A program made the position numbers and the translations under genes. From JANQIV01 sp050117315 (GTDB taxonomy: Bacteria > Bacteroidota > Ignavibacteria > Ignavibacteriales > Melioribacteraceae), in assembly GCA_050117315.1 (NCBI GenBank), contig JASFMY010000018.1, forward strand, positions 1 to 64,000: a stretch of 64,000 nucleotides of DNA, in the 5' to 3' direction. The notes under the pieces are model-generated. The model did no database searches. It worked only from the letters and a program-made list of their open reading frames with translations, and was not told the origin of the DNA. This document shows positions 25,566 through 35,375 of the stretch, in pieces; position 1 is the first letter of the stretch; each line of letters starts with the position of its first letter.

Positions 25566-27385
25566 TTTTTGCTGCTGAAGTATTCTTTTATGATTTTTGC
25601 TTTTGCCTCGCCGACTACACTTGCTATTTGCTCTTCATCTGCTGCTTTTATTTCATCGATACTGTTAAAATGTTTTAACAATTTTTCAGAGATTGTTTTG
25701 CCGATGCCTTTTATTTCCAAAAGCTCGGAAGTAAATGTTCTTTTATCTCTTCGCAACCTGTGAAAAGTAATAGCAAAACGATGAGCTTCATCGCGAATGT
25801 GCTGAAGTAATTTCAAACTGGATGATGTTTTCGGAATTGACTGCGGCTCGCTGATCCCTCTCAGGTAAACCTCCTCCAGTCTCTTTGCAAGGCCGATAAT
25901 TTCATAATCGTCTTTTGCAAGATTATCAAGAATTTTAATTGCACTGGAAAGCTGTCCTTTGCCGCCGTCTACCATTATTAGATCAGGCCATTCTTCGTTC
26001 TCTTCATTTAATCTTTTATATCTTCGCTCAATTACTTCCATCATGCTTGCAAAGTCGTCAGGACCGTCAACACTATTGATAATAAACTTCCTGTATAAAC
26101 TTTTTTTTGGTTTCCCATCTACGAATACAACAAGACTTGCAACTGTATCCGTACCTTGCAGGTTCGATATATCGAAACACTCTATCCTGCTTGGAATTTT
26201 TTTCAATCTGAGATCTCTCTTTAATGCTGATAAAACATAAGGAACATTACCCTCCCTTTTCATTCTTTGAAGCTGAATTTCTTTTAACTGAAGTATAGCA
26301 TTCTGTTTACACATATTTAGCAGGGACTTTGCTTCACTTGCTCTTTGAGGGATTATAAATTTTATTTTGTGTTCGGACTTTGTATCAAGCCAGTTCTTTA
26401 ATGATTCGTTATCGTCCGGTTCTGTTTCAATTACTATTTCTCTCGGTACTTCAACATATTCGTTATAATAAAATTTTATTATTGACGAATAAAGAGTTGC
26501 CGGCTCATCACTGTTTTCCGATTTCATATTAAAAGTTCTTTTCCCGACGAGTTTACCGTTTCTGATGTTCAGTATTGTTGCTGCAACGTCTTTCCCTTCT
26601 GCGGCAGCGGAAATTATATCCTTATCTTCAAAATCATTTGTAACAACAGTCTGCTTTGCGCTGTATACTTTTAGCTGTTCTATTCTGTCCCGTATGTCTG
26701 CTGCTTTTTCGAATTGCATATTTGCGGCGGCTGACCGCATTTCATTTTCAAAATCTTTAAGCAGGTCATCCGTCTTCCCGCGTAAAAGTTTTATTACCTG
26801 CCTTACCATTTTGTTATAACCATCTTGAGAAATTAATCCTTCGCAAGGGCCGTCACATTTATTTATATGGTAGTCAAGACATAGTTTAACTTTTTTGTTC
26901 TTTATCACTTCGTCGTCAATGAAATATTTACAGCTCCGAATTTTGAAAATTTTATTTATAAGTCTCAGAGATGCTCTCATATTTTTAACTTCAGTGTAGG
27001 GTCCGAAGTAACGGGAGCCGTCTTTTACGATATTTCTTGTCGGGAATATCTGTGGGAAAGGTTCGTTTGTAACTCTTATGTATGGGAAAGATTTATCATC
27101 CTTCAGGTTTATGTTGTAACGCGGTTTTTTATCTTTAATTAAGTTGCTTTCAAGAACCAGGGCTTCAATTTCGCTTTCGGTAATAATCAACTCAAAGTCC
27201 TCAACCTTTCTTACCATAATCGCGGTTTTAGGGGAATCAACTGAATTTTGAAAATAAGTCCTAACTCTGTTTCGTAAGTTTTTTGCTTTGCCGATATATA
27301 TTACTTTCCCGTTTTTATCTTTAAATTGATAAACACCGGGGTCAACCGGCAAACTCTCTAATTTTGATTTTAATACCTCTTTCAT
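25562..27385 (-). CDS. uvrC: UvrC, excinuclease ABC subunit C
   Basis: At 607 residues this is full-length UvrC. The N-terminal GIY-YIG nuclease domain shows PGVYQFKDKNGKVIYIGKAKNLRNRV. A zinc-type region with cysteines (SCKYFI, CLDYHINKCDGPC) follows, then the UVR motif (FEKAADIRDRIEQL) that contacts UvrB, the RNase H-like second nuclease domain (IECFDISNLQGTDTVAS, DLIMVDGGKGQL) and a C-terminal helix-hairpin-helix (LEIKGIGKTISEKLLKHF). It makes both cuts around DNA lesions in nucleotide excision repair. It stands alone on the minus strand, convergent with the antiporter gene. Confidence 0.97.
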   Translation of the reverse strand: MKEVLKSKLESLPVDPGVYQFKDKNGKVIYIGKAKNLRNRVRTYFQNSVDSPKTAIMVRKVEDFELIITESEIEALVLESNLIKDKKPRYNINLKDDKSFPYIRVTNEPFPQIFPTRNIVKDGSRYFGPYTEVKNMRASLRLINKIFKIRSCKYFIDDEVIKNKKVKLCLDYHINKCDGPCEGLISQDGYNKMVRQVIKLLRGKTDDLLKDFENEMRSAAANMQFEKAADIRDRIEQLKVYSAKQTVVTNDFEDKDIISAAAEGKDVAATILNIRNGKLVGKRTFNMKSENSDEPATLYSSIIKFYYNEYVEVPREIVIETEPDDNESLKNWLDTKSEHKIKFIIPQRASEAKSLLNMCKQNAILQLKEIQLQRMKREGNVPYVLSALKRDLRLKKIPSRIECFDISNLQGTDTVASLVVFVDGKPKKSLYRKFIINSVDGPDDFASMMEVIERRYKRLNEENEEWPDLIMVDGGKGQLSSAIKILDNLAKDDYEIIGLAKRLEEVYLRGISEPQSIPKTSSSLKLLQHIRDEAHRFAITFHRLRRDKRTFTSELLEIKGIGKTISEKLLKHFNSIDEIKAADEEQIASVVGEAKAKIIKEYFSSKN

Positions 27386-27434
27386 TCAATTAACAATAAT
27401 AATTCAGTAAACAAATATAAATTTCATTTTCTTT

Positions 27435-27465
27435 AAAATAAAAAAGGGCTGGAAAGTTTCAGCCC
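27435..27465 (-). terminator. Rho-independent terminator of glgC
   Basis: On the minus strand GGGCTG pairs with CAGCCC (27460-27465 and 27446-27451), followed by a run of Ts (27435-27445). It lies 25 bases after the glgC stop and before uvrC in the same direction, so uvrC probably has its own promoter. Confidence 0.85.
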
Positions 27466-27489
27466 TGTAAACAATATTTAACGCCAAGT

Positions 27490-28725
27490 CTAAAATTGAT
27501 AATTTTTAGGAATTACAACAATCCCGGTCTCAGTTATTTTAAACCTTTTTTTGTCTTGATCCGGGTCAAAACCTATTTCAAAACCTTCCGGTACATTGAC
27601 GTTTTTATCAATGATTGCCCTCCTAATTTTTGCATGCCTTCCTATGTTGCAGTTATCAAATATAATTGAATCTGTTATATATGTATAACTGTTCACTCTT
27701 ACACTCGGGCCTATTATCGACCGTTCAACCAAACCGCCGGATACAATCGTACCGTCTGTAACAATTGAATTAAGTACTCTGCCCACTCTTTCGCCTTCGT
27801 GGGATAAAGTTTTAGCAGGTGGAGCTTGAAGAGGCTTTGTTCTCATAGGCCAGCCGGCATCATACAAATTGAATAAAGGATGAACACTTATTAAATCCAT
27901 ACTTGCTGCAAAGTAACTGTCTATTGTCCCTACATCTACCCAGTACGGTTCATCTTTTTTATTCTCATCTTCAAACCTGTATGCTCTTAAGTTAGATTTA
28001 TTTTCGAGCATATACGGAATTACATGTTTTCCAAAGTCTATATTTTCAAGCTTTTTTTGTTCCATTTCTTCAAGCACGTCAATAAGTACCTGTGACTTAA
28101 AAATGTAGATACCCATATTAACAAATGAAAATCCCGGCCTGTCCGGGGCTTCAGGCGGATCGCTTGGTTTTTCAATAAACGATTTAACCTGGTATTTATC
28201 ATCAACCCGGAGTATCCCAAACCTGCTTGCCTGTGATTTAGGGACAAACAAACTTGCAATTGAAAGGTCGGCATCTTTTTCAACATGGTACTGGAGCATT
28301 TTTAGGTAATCCATTTTATAGATATGATCGCCGGAAAGAATTATTGTCCATTTATGAATATTTGCCTTAATTAAATTAATATTTTGATAGATTGCATTAG
28401 CTGTTCCAAGGTACCAGTTGTTGCTTCTCTTTTGTTGAGGAGGTATCGAGTAAATAAATTCACCCAGCTCCGGATTAAAAATATTCCATGCTTCGTACAA
28501 ATGCTGATTTAATGAATCGGATTTATATTGGGTAAGTACGTAAATTTTACGTAAACCCGAGTTCAGACAATTAGACAAAGTAAAATCAATAATCCGGTAT
28601 TTACCGCCGAAGGGTACGGAAGGTTTAGTCCTTAATTCCGTAAGCGGCTTTAATCTTTCACCCAAACCCCCGGCAAGTACCATAGTTAATGTTTCCCTGA
28701 TAAGCGATGATCCTATAAATGGCAT
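27490..28725 (-). CDS. glgC: GlgC, glucose-1-phosphate adenylyltransferase
   Basis: A 411-residue ADP-glucose pyrophosphorylase, the committed step of glycogen synthesis (ATP + glucose 1-phosphate to ADP-glucose). It shows MVLAGGLGERLKPLTELRTKPSVPFGGKYRIIDFTLSNCLNSG (catalytic nucleotide-binding region, here partly quoted from residues 15-58), ILSGDHIYKMDY, IEKPSDPPE (glucose-1-phosphate lysine region), FVNMGIYIF and a C-terminal left-handed beta-helix (hexapeptide repeats). No other glycogen genes are nearby. A strong terminator follows. Divergent from the M1 peptidase gene. Confidence 0.94.
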   Translation of the reverse strand: MPFIGSSLIRETLTMVLAGGLGERLKPLTELRTKPSVPFGGKYRIIDFTLSNCLNSGLRKIYVLTQYKSDSLNQHLYEAWNIFNPELGEFIYSIPPQQKRSNNWYLGTANAIYQNINLIKANIHKWTIILSGDHIYKMDYLKMLQYHVEKDADLSIASLFVPKSQASRFGILRVDDKYQVKSFIEKPSDPPEAPDRPGFSFVNMGIYIFKSQVLIDVLEEMEQKKLENIDFGKHVIPYMLENKSNLRAYRFEDENKKDEPYWVDVGTIDSYFAASMDLISVHPLFNLYDAGWPMRTKPLQAPPAKTLSHEGERVGRVLNSIVTDGTIVSGGLVERSIIGPSVRVNSYTYITDSIIFDNCNIGRHAKIRRAIIDKNVNVPEGFEIGFDPDQDKKRFKITETGIVVIPKNYQF

Positions 28726-28836
28726 ATTCTTCTCTTGATTGTGTTATATAATATATTTAAATATACTTATACCGACAATTAAAGAAATTATTAATTTTGA
28801 TTATGTAGAATAAAAATTTAATATAAAATTACAATC

Positions 28837-30528
28837 ATGAAAAGCAAGTATAGAAAATCTTTTTTTACATTTTCTTTGTCATTTGTATTATTGATAGGCG
28901 GGATAGTTCTTTTGAGGGTGCCTATAGAAAACATATCGAAAGCCGATACAAGGCTCCGAAGTTTTGTTAAACAGGCCAATCAAGATTATGAGGACCCGTT
29001 CGAAAATTATTTCAATGAGGGTCAATTTAACCTAGATATTCAGCATTACAATATCAGTGTAGAGTTGGATCATATAAATGAGATCTTAGCCGGGAAAGTT
29101 ATCCTTAAAGGAAAATTTACAGGGACACCCGCAAGAATGATTTGTTTGAATCTTCATGATAATATGAAAATCTCTAAAGTGAAGTTAAATACCGAAGAAG
29201 TAAATTATAGCCATGATAACACGACATTGGAAATTGAGAATGAAAAACTATTTACGGAATATTTTATAGAAATTGTATACGAAGGTCAACCGAAGAGCCT
29301 GGGTTTCGGCTCTTTTGAGTTTGGTAATTATGAATCAAAACCTGTGATATATACTCTAAGTGAACCAAATCATGCTTCAACATGGTTCCCGTGTAATGAT
29401 CTGCCCGACGACAAAGCTACATTGGAGATGAACATAAAAGCAGACAGTAATTTAACTTCAATTTCAAATGGTGTGCTGGATTCGGTAACTACTTACAATG
29501 ATAAGCGTATATTTCACTGGTCTACAAAATATCCTATCTCAACTTACCTGGTTTGTATTAACACAGGGTATTACAAGGAGTTCACACAAAAGTATATTAC
29601 GGATGAGCACGAAATGGACTTAGAGTTTTACGTGTTTGAAAACCATTATGAAAAAGCCAGGAAAGATTTTGATGACCACGTCTTATATTTGGATTTTTTC
29701 GGTAAAACATTCGGCGAGTATCCTTTCATCAACGACAAATACGGAATTGTTGAATTCCTTTGGGGCAGAGGTGCAATGGAGCACCAGACAATAACAGGGT
29801 TCAGTTATAATTTCATAACCGGGCAAAAACGCTTCGAACGTATTATGCTTCACGAGCTTGCCCACCAGTGGTGGGGAAACGCTGTCGGTCTTAAGAGCTG
29901 GAAAGATATTTGGCTCAATGAAGGTTTTGCTACTTATTCCGAAGCTCTCTATTACGAAAACCGTGACGGCCCAAAAGCATTGCAAAGATATATGAAAAAT
30001 TTTTTCGGTTACTATGAACACAGTACCCTTTATAATCCGGAGGGTAATTTATTTAGTGCAACGGTTTATAGAAAAGGGGCGTGGGTGCTGCATATGCTGC
30101 GCAAAGAAGTGGGCGATAATATTTTCTTCGAGATATTACGGAACTATTACGATACATATAAGTATAAAAATGCATCTACTTATGACTTTAAAGAAACAGC
30201 GGAAAAAATTTCTGGCAGAAATTTAAATAAGTTCTTTGATCAATGGGTGTTTGACGGAACGGGAATAGTGGATTTAAAATATAAGTTGAATTATGCTGAA
30301 GATAATAATATCTATAATGCTAGTTTGTTATTAAAACAGGTACAATACAGATACAAAGAATTCCATTTTCCTCTGGATGTGAAAATTAATGATGAGATTT
30401 ATAATTTCTATATAAATACGAGTGATACTGTGGTTGAAATTAAATTAAATGAAAAACCTGCGGATGTAAAATTAGATCCGGACGTTTGGCTTTTATCAAA
30501 CATTACCCGGCTTGAAGAAACAGAATAA
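28837..30528 (+). CDS. M1-family zinc aminopeptidase, membrane-anchored or secreted
   Basis: A 563-residue M1 peptidase with a hydrophobic N-terminal segment (about residues 10-25) that serves as signal or anchor. The zinc site is HELAH at residues 339-343 with Glu362 as third ligand (HELAHQWWG...WLNEGFATYSEA). GRGAMEHQTITGF takes the place of the GAMEN exopeptidase motif, as is common in this phylum. M1 enzymes remove N-terminal residues from peptides, here likely in the periplasm. A TAATTTTG box at 28792-28799 may be its -7 promoter element; no good -33 is visible. Confidence 0.9.
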   Translation: MKSKYRKSFFTFSLSFVLLIGGIVLLRVPIENISKADTRLRSFVKQANQDYEDPFENYFNEGQFNLDIQHYNISVELDHINEILAGKVILKGKFTGTPARMICLNLHDNMKISKVKLNTEEVNYSHDNTTLEIENEKLFTEYFIEIVYEGQPKSLGFGSFEFGNYESKPVIYTLSEPNHASTWFPCNDLPDDKATLEMNIKADSNLTSISNGVLDSVTTYNDKRIFHWSTKYPISTYLVCINTGYYKEFTQKYITDEHEMDLEFYVFENHYEKARKDFDDHVLYLDFFGKTFGEYPFINDKYGIVEFLWGRGAMEHQTITGFSYNFITGQKRFERIMLHELAHQWWGNAVGLKSWKDIWLNEGFATYSEALYYENRDGPKALQRYMKNFFGYYEHSTLYNPEGNLFSATVYRKGAWVLHMLRKEVGDNIFFEILRNYYDTYKYKNASTYDFKETAEKISGRNLNKFFDQWVFDGTGIVDLKYKLNYAEDNNIYNASLLLKQVQYRYKEFHFPLDVKINDEIYNFYINTSDTVVEIKLNEKPADVKLDPDVWLLSNITRLEETE

Positions 30529-30612
30529 AAAATCATTAAATTCTAAACAGCACTTATAAATTCAAAAGATTATTTATAAATTTGTCATGATAAATTAAAA
30601 CAGATTTCTCAA

Positions 30613-31338
30613 TTGACTAAAACAGTTTTTTTTATTTCGGACCTTCATTTGGGATTAGAGTCGCCTGAAAAAGAATTAAAAAGAGAATTACTTTTCGTAA
30701 ATTTCTTAAAGTATTCTAAAAATAAAATTAGCGATCTTTATATTCTAGGTGATTTATTTGATTACTGGTTTGAATACAAAAAAGTTTTCCAGAAAGGATA
30801 CTTCAGAACATTCAATGCTTTAGCCGAACTTGTTGATTCCGGTACCAACATCCACTACATAATCGGCAATCACGATTTTCTGCACGTAGACTTTTTTGAG
30901 AAACAAATCGGCGCTAAGTTATATTTTGATCCAATTGAAGTTGATATCAATAATAAGAAATTCTATTTGGCTCACGGTGACGGCCTTGTTAAAAATGATA
31001 TCGGATATAAAATTTTAAAGAAAATTTTGCGGAACCCAGTTGCTCAAAGATTGTATTCGATGATTCATCCCGACCTAGGCATTAAAATAGCAAGTTCTTC
31101 AAGTAAGAAAAGCAGGGAGTATACCGAGAATAAAAATTATGGTAAAAGGAACGGTCTTTTTGAAACAGCAAAAAATAAAATCGACGAAGGCTTTGACTAC
31201 GTTTTATTCGGTCATTCCCATAATTTAATCCAAAGGCAATATAAAAATGGTTTTTACATAAATCTTGGAACATGGCTGAAAAAACCTTATTACGGTAAAT
31301 TTGTAGATCAAAAGTTCGAGATAATCGAATGGAAATGA
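30613..31338 (+). CDS. lpxH: LpxH-like UDP-2,3-diacylglucosamine diphosphatase
   Basis: A 241-residue calcineurin-like phosphoesterase with the complete metal set: FFISDLHLG, ILGDLFDYWFEY, IIGNHDF, LAHGDGL and LFGHSHN. The Tyr-Trp-Phe after the GD motif and overall length match LpxH, which cleaves UDP-2,3-diacylglucosamine to lipid X in lipid A synthesis. Start is TTG. A relative with a different role (LpxH2-type) cannot be fully excluded. It ends one base before the PBP gene and is probably cotranscribed with it. Confidence 0.85.
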   Translation: MTKTVFFISDLHLGLESPEKELKRELLFVNFLKYSKNKISDLYILGDLFDYWFEYKKVFQKGYFRTFNALAELVDSGTNIHYIIGNHDFLHVDFFEKQIGAKLYFDPIEVDINNKKFYLAHGDGLVKNDIGYKILKKILRNPVAQRLYSMIHPDLGIKIASSSSKKSREYTENKNYGKRNGLFETAKNKIDEGFDYVLFGHSHNLIQRQYKNGFYINLGTWLKKPYYGKFVDQKFEIIEWK

Positions 31339-31339
31339 T

Positions 31340-33640
31340 ATGAAAGAAAGAAAAGTAATTCCTCAAAAGAAAAGATCAAAAACTAAAAAAATATTTTTAT
31401 CAATTGCTGCATTCTTTTTCATTGTTTTATTTGCAGCAGCCTTCTTCTTTTTTCAATATGTAACAGAAGGTCTTCCCACTTTTGAACAATTAGAGAATCC
31501 AAAACAAAGGCTGGCAAGTAAGGTTTACAGCGTGGACGGTATTGAGATAGGTTCTTTTTTTAGGCAGGCAAGGTTTGAAACAAGTATCGACAGTATCCCC
31601 AAGCATTTTATCAATGCTTTAATAGCTACAGAAGACAGGAAGTTTTACGATCATTGGGGGGTTGACCTTGAAAGATTTTTCAAAGCAATGGTGAAAAATC
31701 TTTTTCTCTTTAAAAGAGAAGGGGCAAGTACTTTAACCCAGCAGCTTGCCAAAAATATTTATGCTTTGAAAATCTCCGACGAAAATATTTTTGATACGAT
31801 AGTTAGAAAACTCCGCGAATGGATTACTGCAGTGCAGCTTGAAAAATCGTATACGAAAAATGAAATTCTTGAAATGTACCTTAACGAATCCTATTTCGGA
31901 AAAAGCGCATACGGAATTGCGAGTGCTGCGGATGTTTATTTTAATAAACGTGTTCAGGATTTAACAATCACAGAAGCGGCACTGTTCGTAGCGTTGCTTA
32001 AATCTCATGTTTATTATGATCCTGTTAAAAGATATAATAATGCAATTCAGCGAAGAAATCTTGTAATGTATAACATGGTTCAGACCGGGTATTTGAGCAG
32101 TGAAGCGTATCAAAAATTAAAAGAAGAACCGATTAAACTTTCTCTTGACAGGATAAAAAACCGCTTTAAAAGTAATCTTGCACCGCATTATGTTGAATAC
32201 GTCAGGCAGCAACTGGAAGACTTAAGCGACCAATACGGTTTTGATATTTACGAGGACGGGCTAACAATTTATACTTCGCTTGATACAAGAATGCAGAGAA
32301 TTGCGAATGAATCCGTAACCGCCCATCTCGATGAATTTCAACCATTTTTTGACAAGAGATGGAATTGGAACAGACACAGGGATTTACTAAACGACCTGCT
32401 GGACAAAGCAATAAAACAAAGAGGAGAATATTTACAAGCCGAAACAAAAGAAGAAAAAAAAGCCGTATATGAAAGGCTGAAAAAGAATGTGGCTTTGGTT
32501 GACTCAGTACAGCAAGTAGCTCAAACAATTGAAGTAGGATTTGTTGCTTTGGATATAACCAACGGTCAAATTAAGGCTATGGTTGGAGGTCGAAACCAGG
32601 AGTTTGCTTACGGTTTGAATCATGCAGCTCAAATAACAAGGCAGCCGGGCTCATCCTTTAAACCAATAGTTTACATAGTTGCCCTTGATAACGGTTTATA
32701 TCCTGCTTACCCGATTCTCAACCAGCCCTTTAATTATGAAGGATGGGAACCTAAGAATTTTGATAAAGCTACAAGCGGTTTTATGACTTTACGTGAAGGG
32801 CTTCGTCATTCGGTAAACTTGGTGAGCGCAAGATTGATCATTGAAGGCCATGTTGAACTATGGAAAGTAGGAAGATATGCCCAGCAAATGGGAATAAAGA
32901 CAAAGCTGGATTTGGTCCCGTCAATTTCTCTTGGAACTGCTGAAGTATCGCCCCTTGAAATAACTTCTGCTTACGCCACAATTGTAAATAGGGGAATTTA
33001 TAATGAACCGATTGCAATTTTAAAAATTGAAGATAAGGACGGGATTGTTATTGATAATTTTTTCCCGGAAACCCAAGAAGCAATTTCAGCAGAGACGGCA
33101 TTTTTAATTACCGATATGATGCAGGACGTTGTAAACAGGGGGTCCGGTGCCAGAGTACGAATGTATTTTAACAGACCGGCTGCCGGAAAAACCGGAACAA
33201 CCCAGGCTTACGGAGATGCCTGGTTTGTAGGATTTACCCCGCAATTAGCTGCCGGTGTATGGGTTGGGTTTGATGATAGAAGAGTTGCATTTACCGGTAA
33301 TTACGGTCAGGGTTCAAGAGCGGCATTACCTATCTGGGCTTTGTTTATGAAAGGGGTTTACGAAGAAATTGATATGCCTATTGAAGATTTTTATAAACCC
33401 CAAAACGGCGATATAGCACGGGTAAATTTTTGTAAAAATTCTATACTTGAACTCGGCAATCCGAAAATTGTATCCGATGATTGTAAATCAGGTGTAATTT
33501 CAGACTATATAAAACTGCAGGATATCCCTTCTCCATTCAATGCGGAACGGGATACATCGGTTAGAATTTTTGAAAGGTATCTAGCCATTGACAGCACCGC
33601 CCACGAGGCATTTGAAATTGTTGACGAAGGCGGGTTATAA
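31340..33640 (+). CDS. Class A penicillin-binding protein (PBP1a-like)
   Basis: A 766-residue bifunctional cell-wall synthase. It has a short basic cytoplasmic tail, a membrane helix (about 17-40), and a GT51 transglycosylase domain with ATEDRKFYDHWG (catalytic Glu98), GASTLTQQLAKN and YLNESYFG. The transpeptidase domain follows, with SSFK (Ser438-Lys441), SVN in RHSVNLVS, and KTG at 617-619. It polymerises and cross-links peptidoglycan in the periplasm. Between lpxH and the squalene genes, each gap is two or three bases, suggesting one envelope operon. Confidence 0.93.
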   Translation: MKERKVIPQKKRSKTKKIFLSIAAFFFIVLFAAAFFFFQYVTEGLPTFEQLENPKQRLASKVYSVDGIEIGSFFRQARFETSIDSIPKHFINALIATEDRKFYDHWGVDLERFFKAMVKNLFLFKREGASTLTQQLAKNIYALKISDENIFDTIVRKLREWITAVQLEKSYTKNEILEMYLNESYFGKSAYGIASAADVYFNKRVQDLTITEAALFVALLKSHVYYDPVKRYNNAIQRRNLVMYNMVQTGYLSSEAYQKLKEEPIKLSLDRIKNRFKSNLAPHYVEYVRQQLEDLSDQYGFDIYEDGLTIYTSLDTRMQRIANESVTAHLDEFQPFFDKRWNWNRHRDLLNDLLDKAIKQRGEYLQAETKEEKKAVYERLKKNVALVDSVQQVAQTIEVGFVALDITNGQIKAMVGGRNQEFAYGLNHAAQITRQPGSSFKPIVYIVALDNGLYPAYPILNQPFNYEGWEPKNFDKATSGFMTLREGLRHSVNLVSARLIIEGHVELWKVGRYAQQMGIKTKLDLVPSISLGTAEVSPLEITSAYATIVNRGIYNEPIAILKIEDKDGIVIDNFFPETQEAISAETAFLITDMMQDVVNRGSGARVRMYFNRPAAGKTGTTQAYGDAWFVGFTPQLAAGVWVGFDDRRVAFTGNYGQGSRAALPIWALFMKGVYEEIDMPIEDFYKPQNGDIARVNFCKNSILELGNPKIVSDDCKSGVISDYIKLQDIPSPFNAERDTSVRIFERYLAIDSTAHEAFEIVDEGGL

Positions 33641-33642
33641 TA

Positions 33643-34536
33643 TTGCAGAATAATTTACAAGAAAATATTAAGATACATCCATTTGTACTACAGACTCTAG
33701 ATATTAATGCAGCTTATGTAAAGGCGTTGAATCTTGCCGGGTCTCATTATGAAAACTTTCCGGTAATTTCGAAGTTTTTACCACCGCATCTTAGAAAACA
33801 TGTTGCAATTATTTACCAATTTGCACGACAGGCTGACGATCTTGCAGACGAAGGCAACGAGAATAAAGAACTAAGGCTGAGTAACCTTGAAAAATATGAA
33901 GCTATGTTCAATGATTGTCTTAACGAAAAATTCAGCAGTAACTTTTGGGCTGCTGTTCATAACTCAATTAACGAAATGAAGTTATCACCTGGAAATCTTT
34001 ACAACCTGTTGAAGGCATTTAAACAGGATGTTGTTAAAAGCCGGTTTAATAATTTTGAAGAGATCTTATATTATTGTTCCAATTCGGCAAACCCAATCGG
34101 CAGATTGTTGCTGGAATTGTTTGATACAAGAGAAAAGTTGGCTTTTGAATATTCCGACAAGGTCTGTACTGCTTTGCAGCTAGCAAATTTTTACCAGGAT
34201 ATTTCGGTAGATATCAAAAAAAACAGGATATACATTCCACTGGATGAAATGAAGGAATTTAATGTTTCTGAAAAAGATATTTTGTCTGAAAAAATAAATG
34301 ATAATTACAAACGTCTAATCGAGTATCAAGTTAATAGGACAAGAGAATTATTTGATGTTGGCAAAAAAATAATTAAATTTCTGCCGGTTAGACTTAGATA
34401 TCAAATAAAGTGGACTATTTTAGGCGGCGAAGAAATATTGAGTAAAATAAAAAGTAACAACTATGACGTTTCTTTAAGGCCAACTATAAATAAATCCGAC
34501 ATCTTAAAACTTATTGTAAAAGCTATAATTAAATGA
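33643..34536 (+). CDS. hpnC: HpnC-like squalene/hydroxysqualene synthase
   Basis: A 297-residue trans-prenyltransferase of the squalene/phytoene synthase fold. The first Asp-rich motif is RQADDLADE (Asp65, Asp66, Asp69) and the second is NFYQDISVDIKKNRIYIP. In the three-enzyme bacterial route, HpnD makes presqualene diphosphate, HpnC converts it to hydroxysqualene and HpnE reduces that to squalene. The order C-D-E is as in known hpn operons. Start is TTG, with no ATG before the conserved part. It overlaps hpnD by four bases. Confidence 0.87.
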   Translation: MQNNLQENIKIHPFVLQTLDINAAYVKALNLAGSHYENFPVISKFLPPHLRKHVAIIYQFARQADDLADEGNENKELRLSNLEKYEAMFNDCLNEKFSSNFWAAVHNSINEMKLSPGNLYNLLKAFKQDVVKSRFNNFEEILYYCSNSANPIGRLLLELFDTREKLAFEYSDKVCTALQLANFYQDISVDIKKNRIYIPLDEMKEFNVSEKDILSEKINDNYKRLIEYQVNRTRELFDVGKKIIKFLPVRLRYQIKWTILGGEEILSKIKSNNYDVSLRPTINKSDILKLIVKAIIK

Positions 34537-35375
34537 CATCGGAAGCACAAGAAATAGCAAAAAAAAGCAAAAGCAGTTTTTATTATGCTTTTAACCTCCT
34601 TCCTCCTGAAAAAAGGGAAGCCATGAATACTGTTTATGCTTTTTGCAGAAGAACAGACGATATTGTTGATGAAAACGACGACCCGAACGAAATTAAATAT
34701 CAAAATCTGAGAAAGTGGCGTTTAGAATTAGAAAGGGCTTTAAAGCAGAAGTCGGAATTTACTTTTCTCAATAATCTTGGAAGAATAATTAGCCAGTTTA
34801 AGATCCCGATAGATCCGTTCTTTGATTTAATTAAAGGAATGGAAATGGATATTCAATCGAAGAAATACTTTACCGCAGAAGACCTTCTTGAATACTGTTA
34901 TTACGTAGCATCAACCGTAGGATTAATGTGTATTGAAATTTTCGGATATAAAAATAAATCAACAAAAGATTTTGCCGTTAATCTTGGCCTGGCTATGCAG
35001 CTTACGAATATTTTAAGGGATGTTAAAAAAGACTCGGATAATAATAGAGTTTATTTGCCGGAACAAGAACTAATAAACCACAACTACTCGCTTAATGAAC
35101 TCAAACAAAATGTTTACAATAATAATTTTGTATCCCTAATGTCCCAGGAAGCCGAACGTGCAAAATATTATTTTAACAAAGCCACAAGCTCATTAGATAT
35201 TGAAGACAAACCGTCCATGTTTGCCGCAAGAGCAATGCAGCATATTTATCAAAAGTTATTAAAAAAACTTGAAGCCGAGAAATTCAATATTTTTGAAAGC
35301 AATATAAATGTTTCAAAATTTGAAAAAGCTGGAATTGCCGTTGGAGTTTGGGCAAAATATAGCTTAGTTTATTAA
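34533..35375 (+). CDS. hpnD: HpnD-like presqualene diphosphate synthase
   Basis: A 280-residue squalene/phytoene synthase family protein with FCRRTDDIVDE (Asp42, Asp43, Asp46) and the second motif TNILRDVKKDSDNNRVYLP, both magnesium-diphosphate sites. SSFYYAFNLLPPEKREAM at the N-terminus is typical of HpnD and of phytoene synthases. It condenses two farnesyl diphosphates to presqualene diphosphate. Phytoene synthase would be the main alternative, but its place between hpnC and hpnE favours the squalene route. It overlaps hpnE by one base. Confidence 0.87.
   Translation: MTSEAQEIAKKSKSSFYYAFNLLPPEKREAMNTVYAFCRRTDDIVDENDDPNEIKYQNLRKWRLELERALKQKSEFTFLNNLGRIISQFKIPIDPFFDLIKGMEMDIQSKKYFTAEDLLEYCYYVASTVGLMCIEIFGYKNKSTKDFAVNLGLAMQLTNILRDVKKDSDNNRVYLPEQELINHNYSLNELKQNVYNNNFVSLMSQEAERAKYYFNKATSSLDIEDKPSMFAARAMQHIYQKLLKKLEAEKFNIFESNINVSKFEKAGIAVGVWAKYSLVY

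Noticed and set aside
32202..32528. 108-aa minus-strand frame inside the PBP1a-like gene
   Set aside because: It is antisense to the strongly conserved transpeptidase-linker region and has no start signals.
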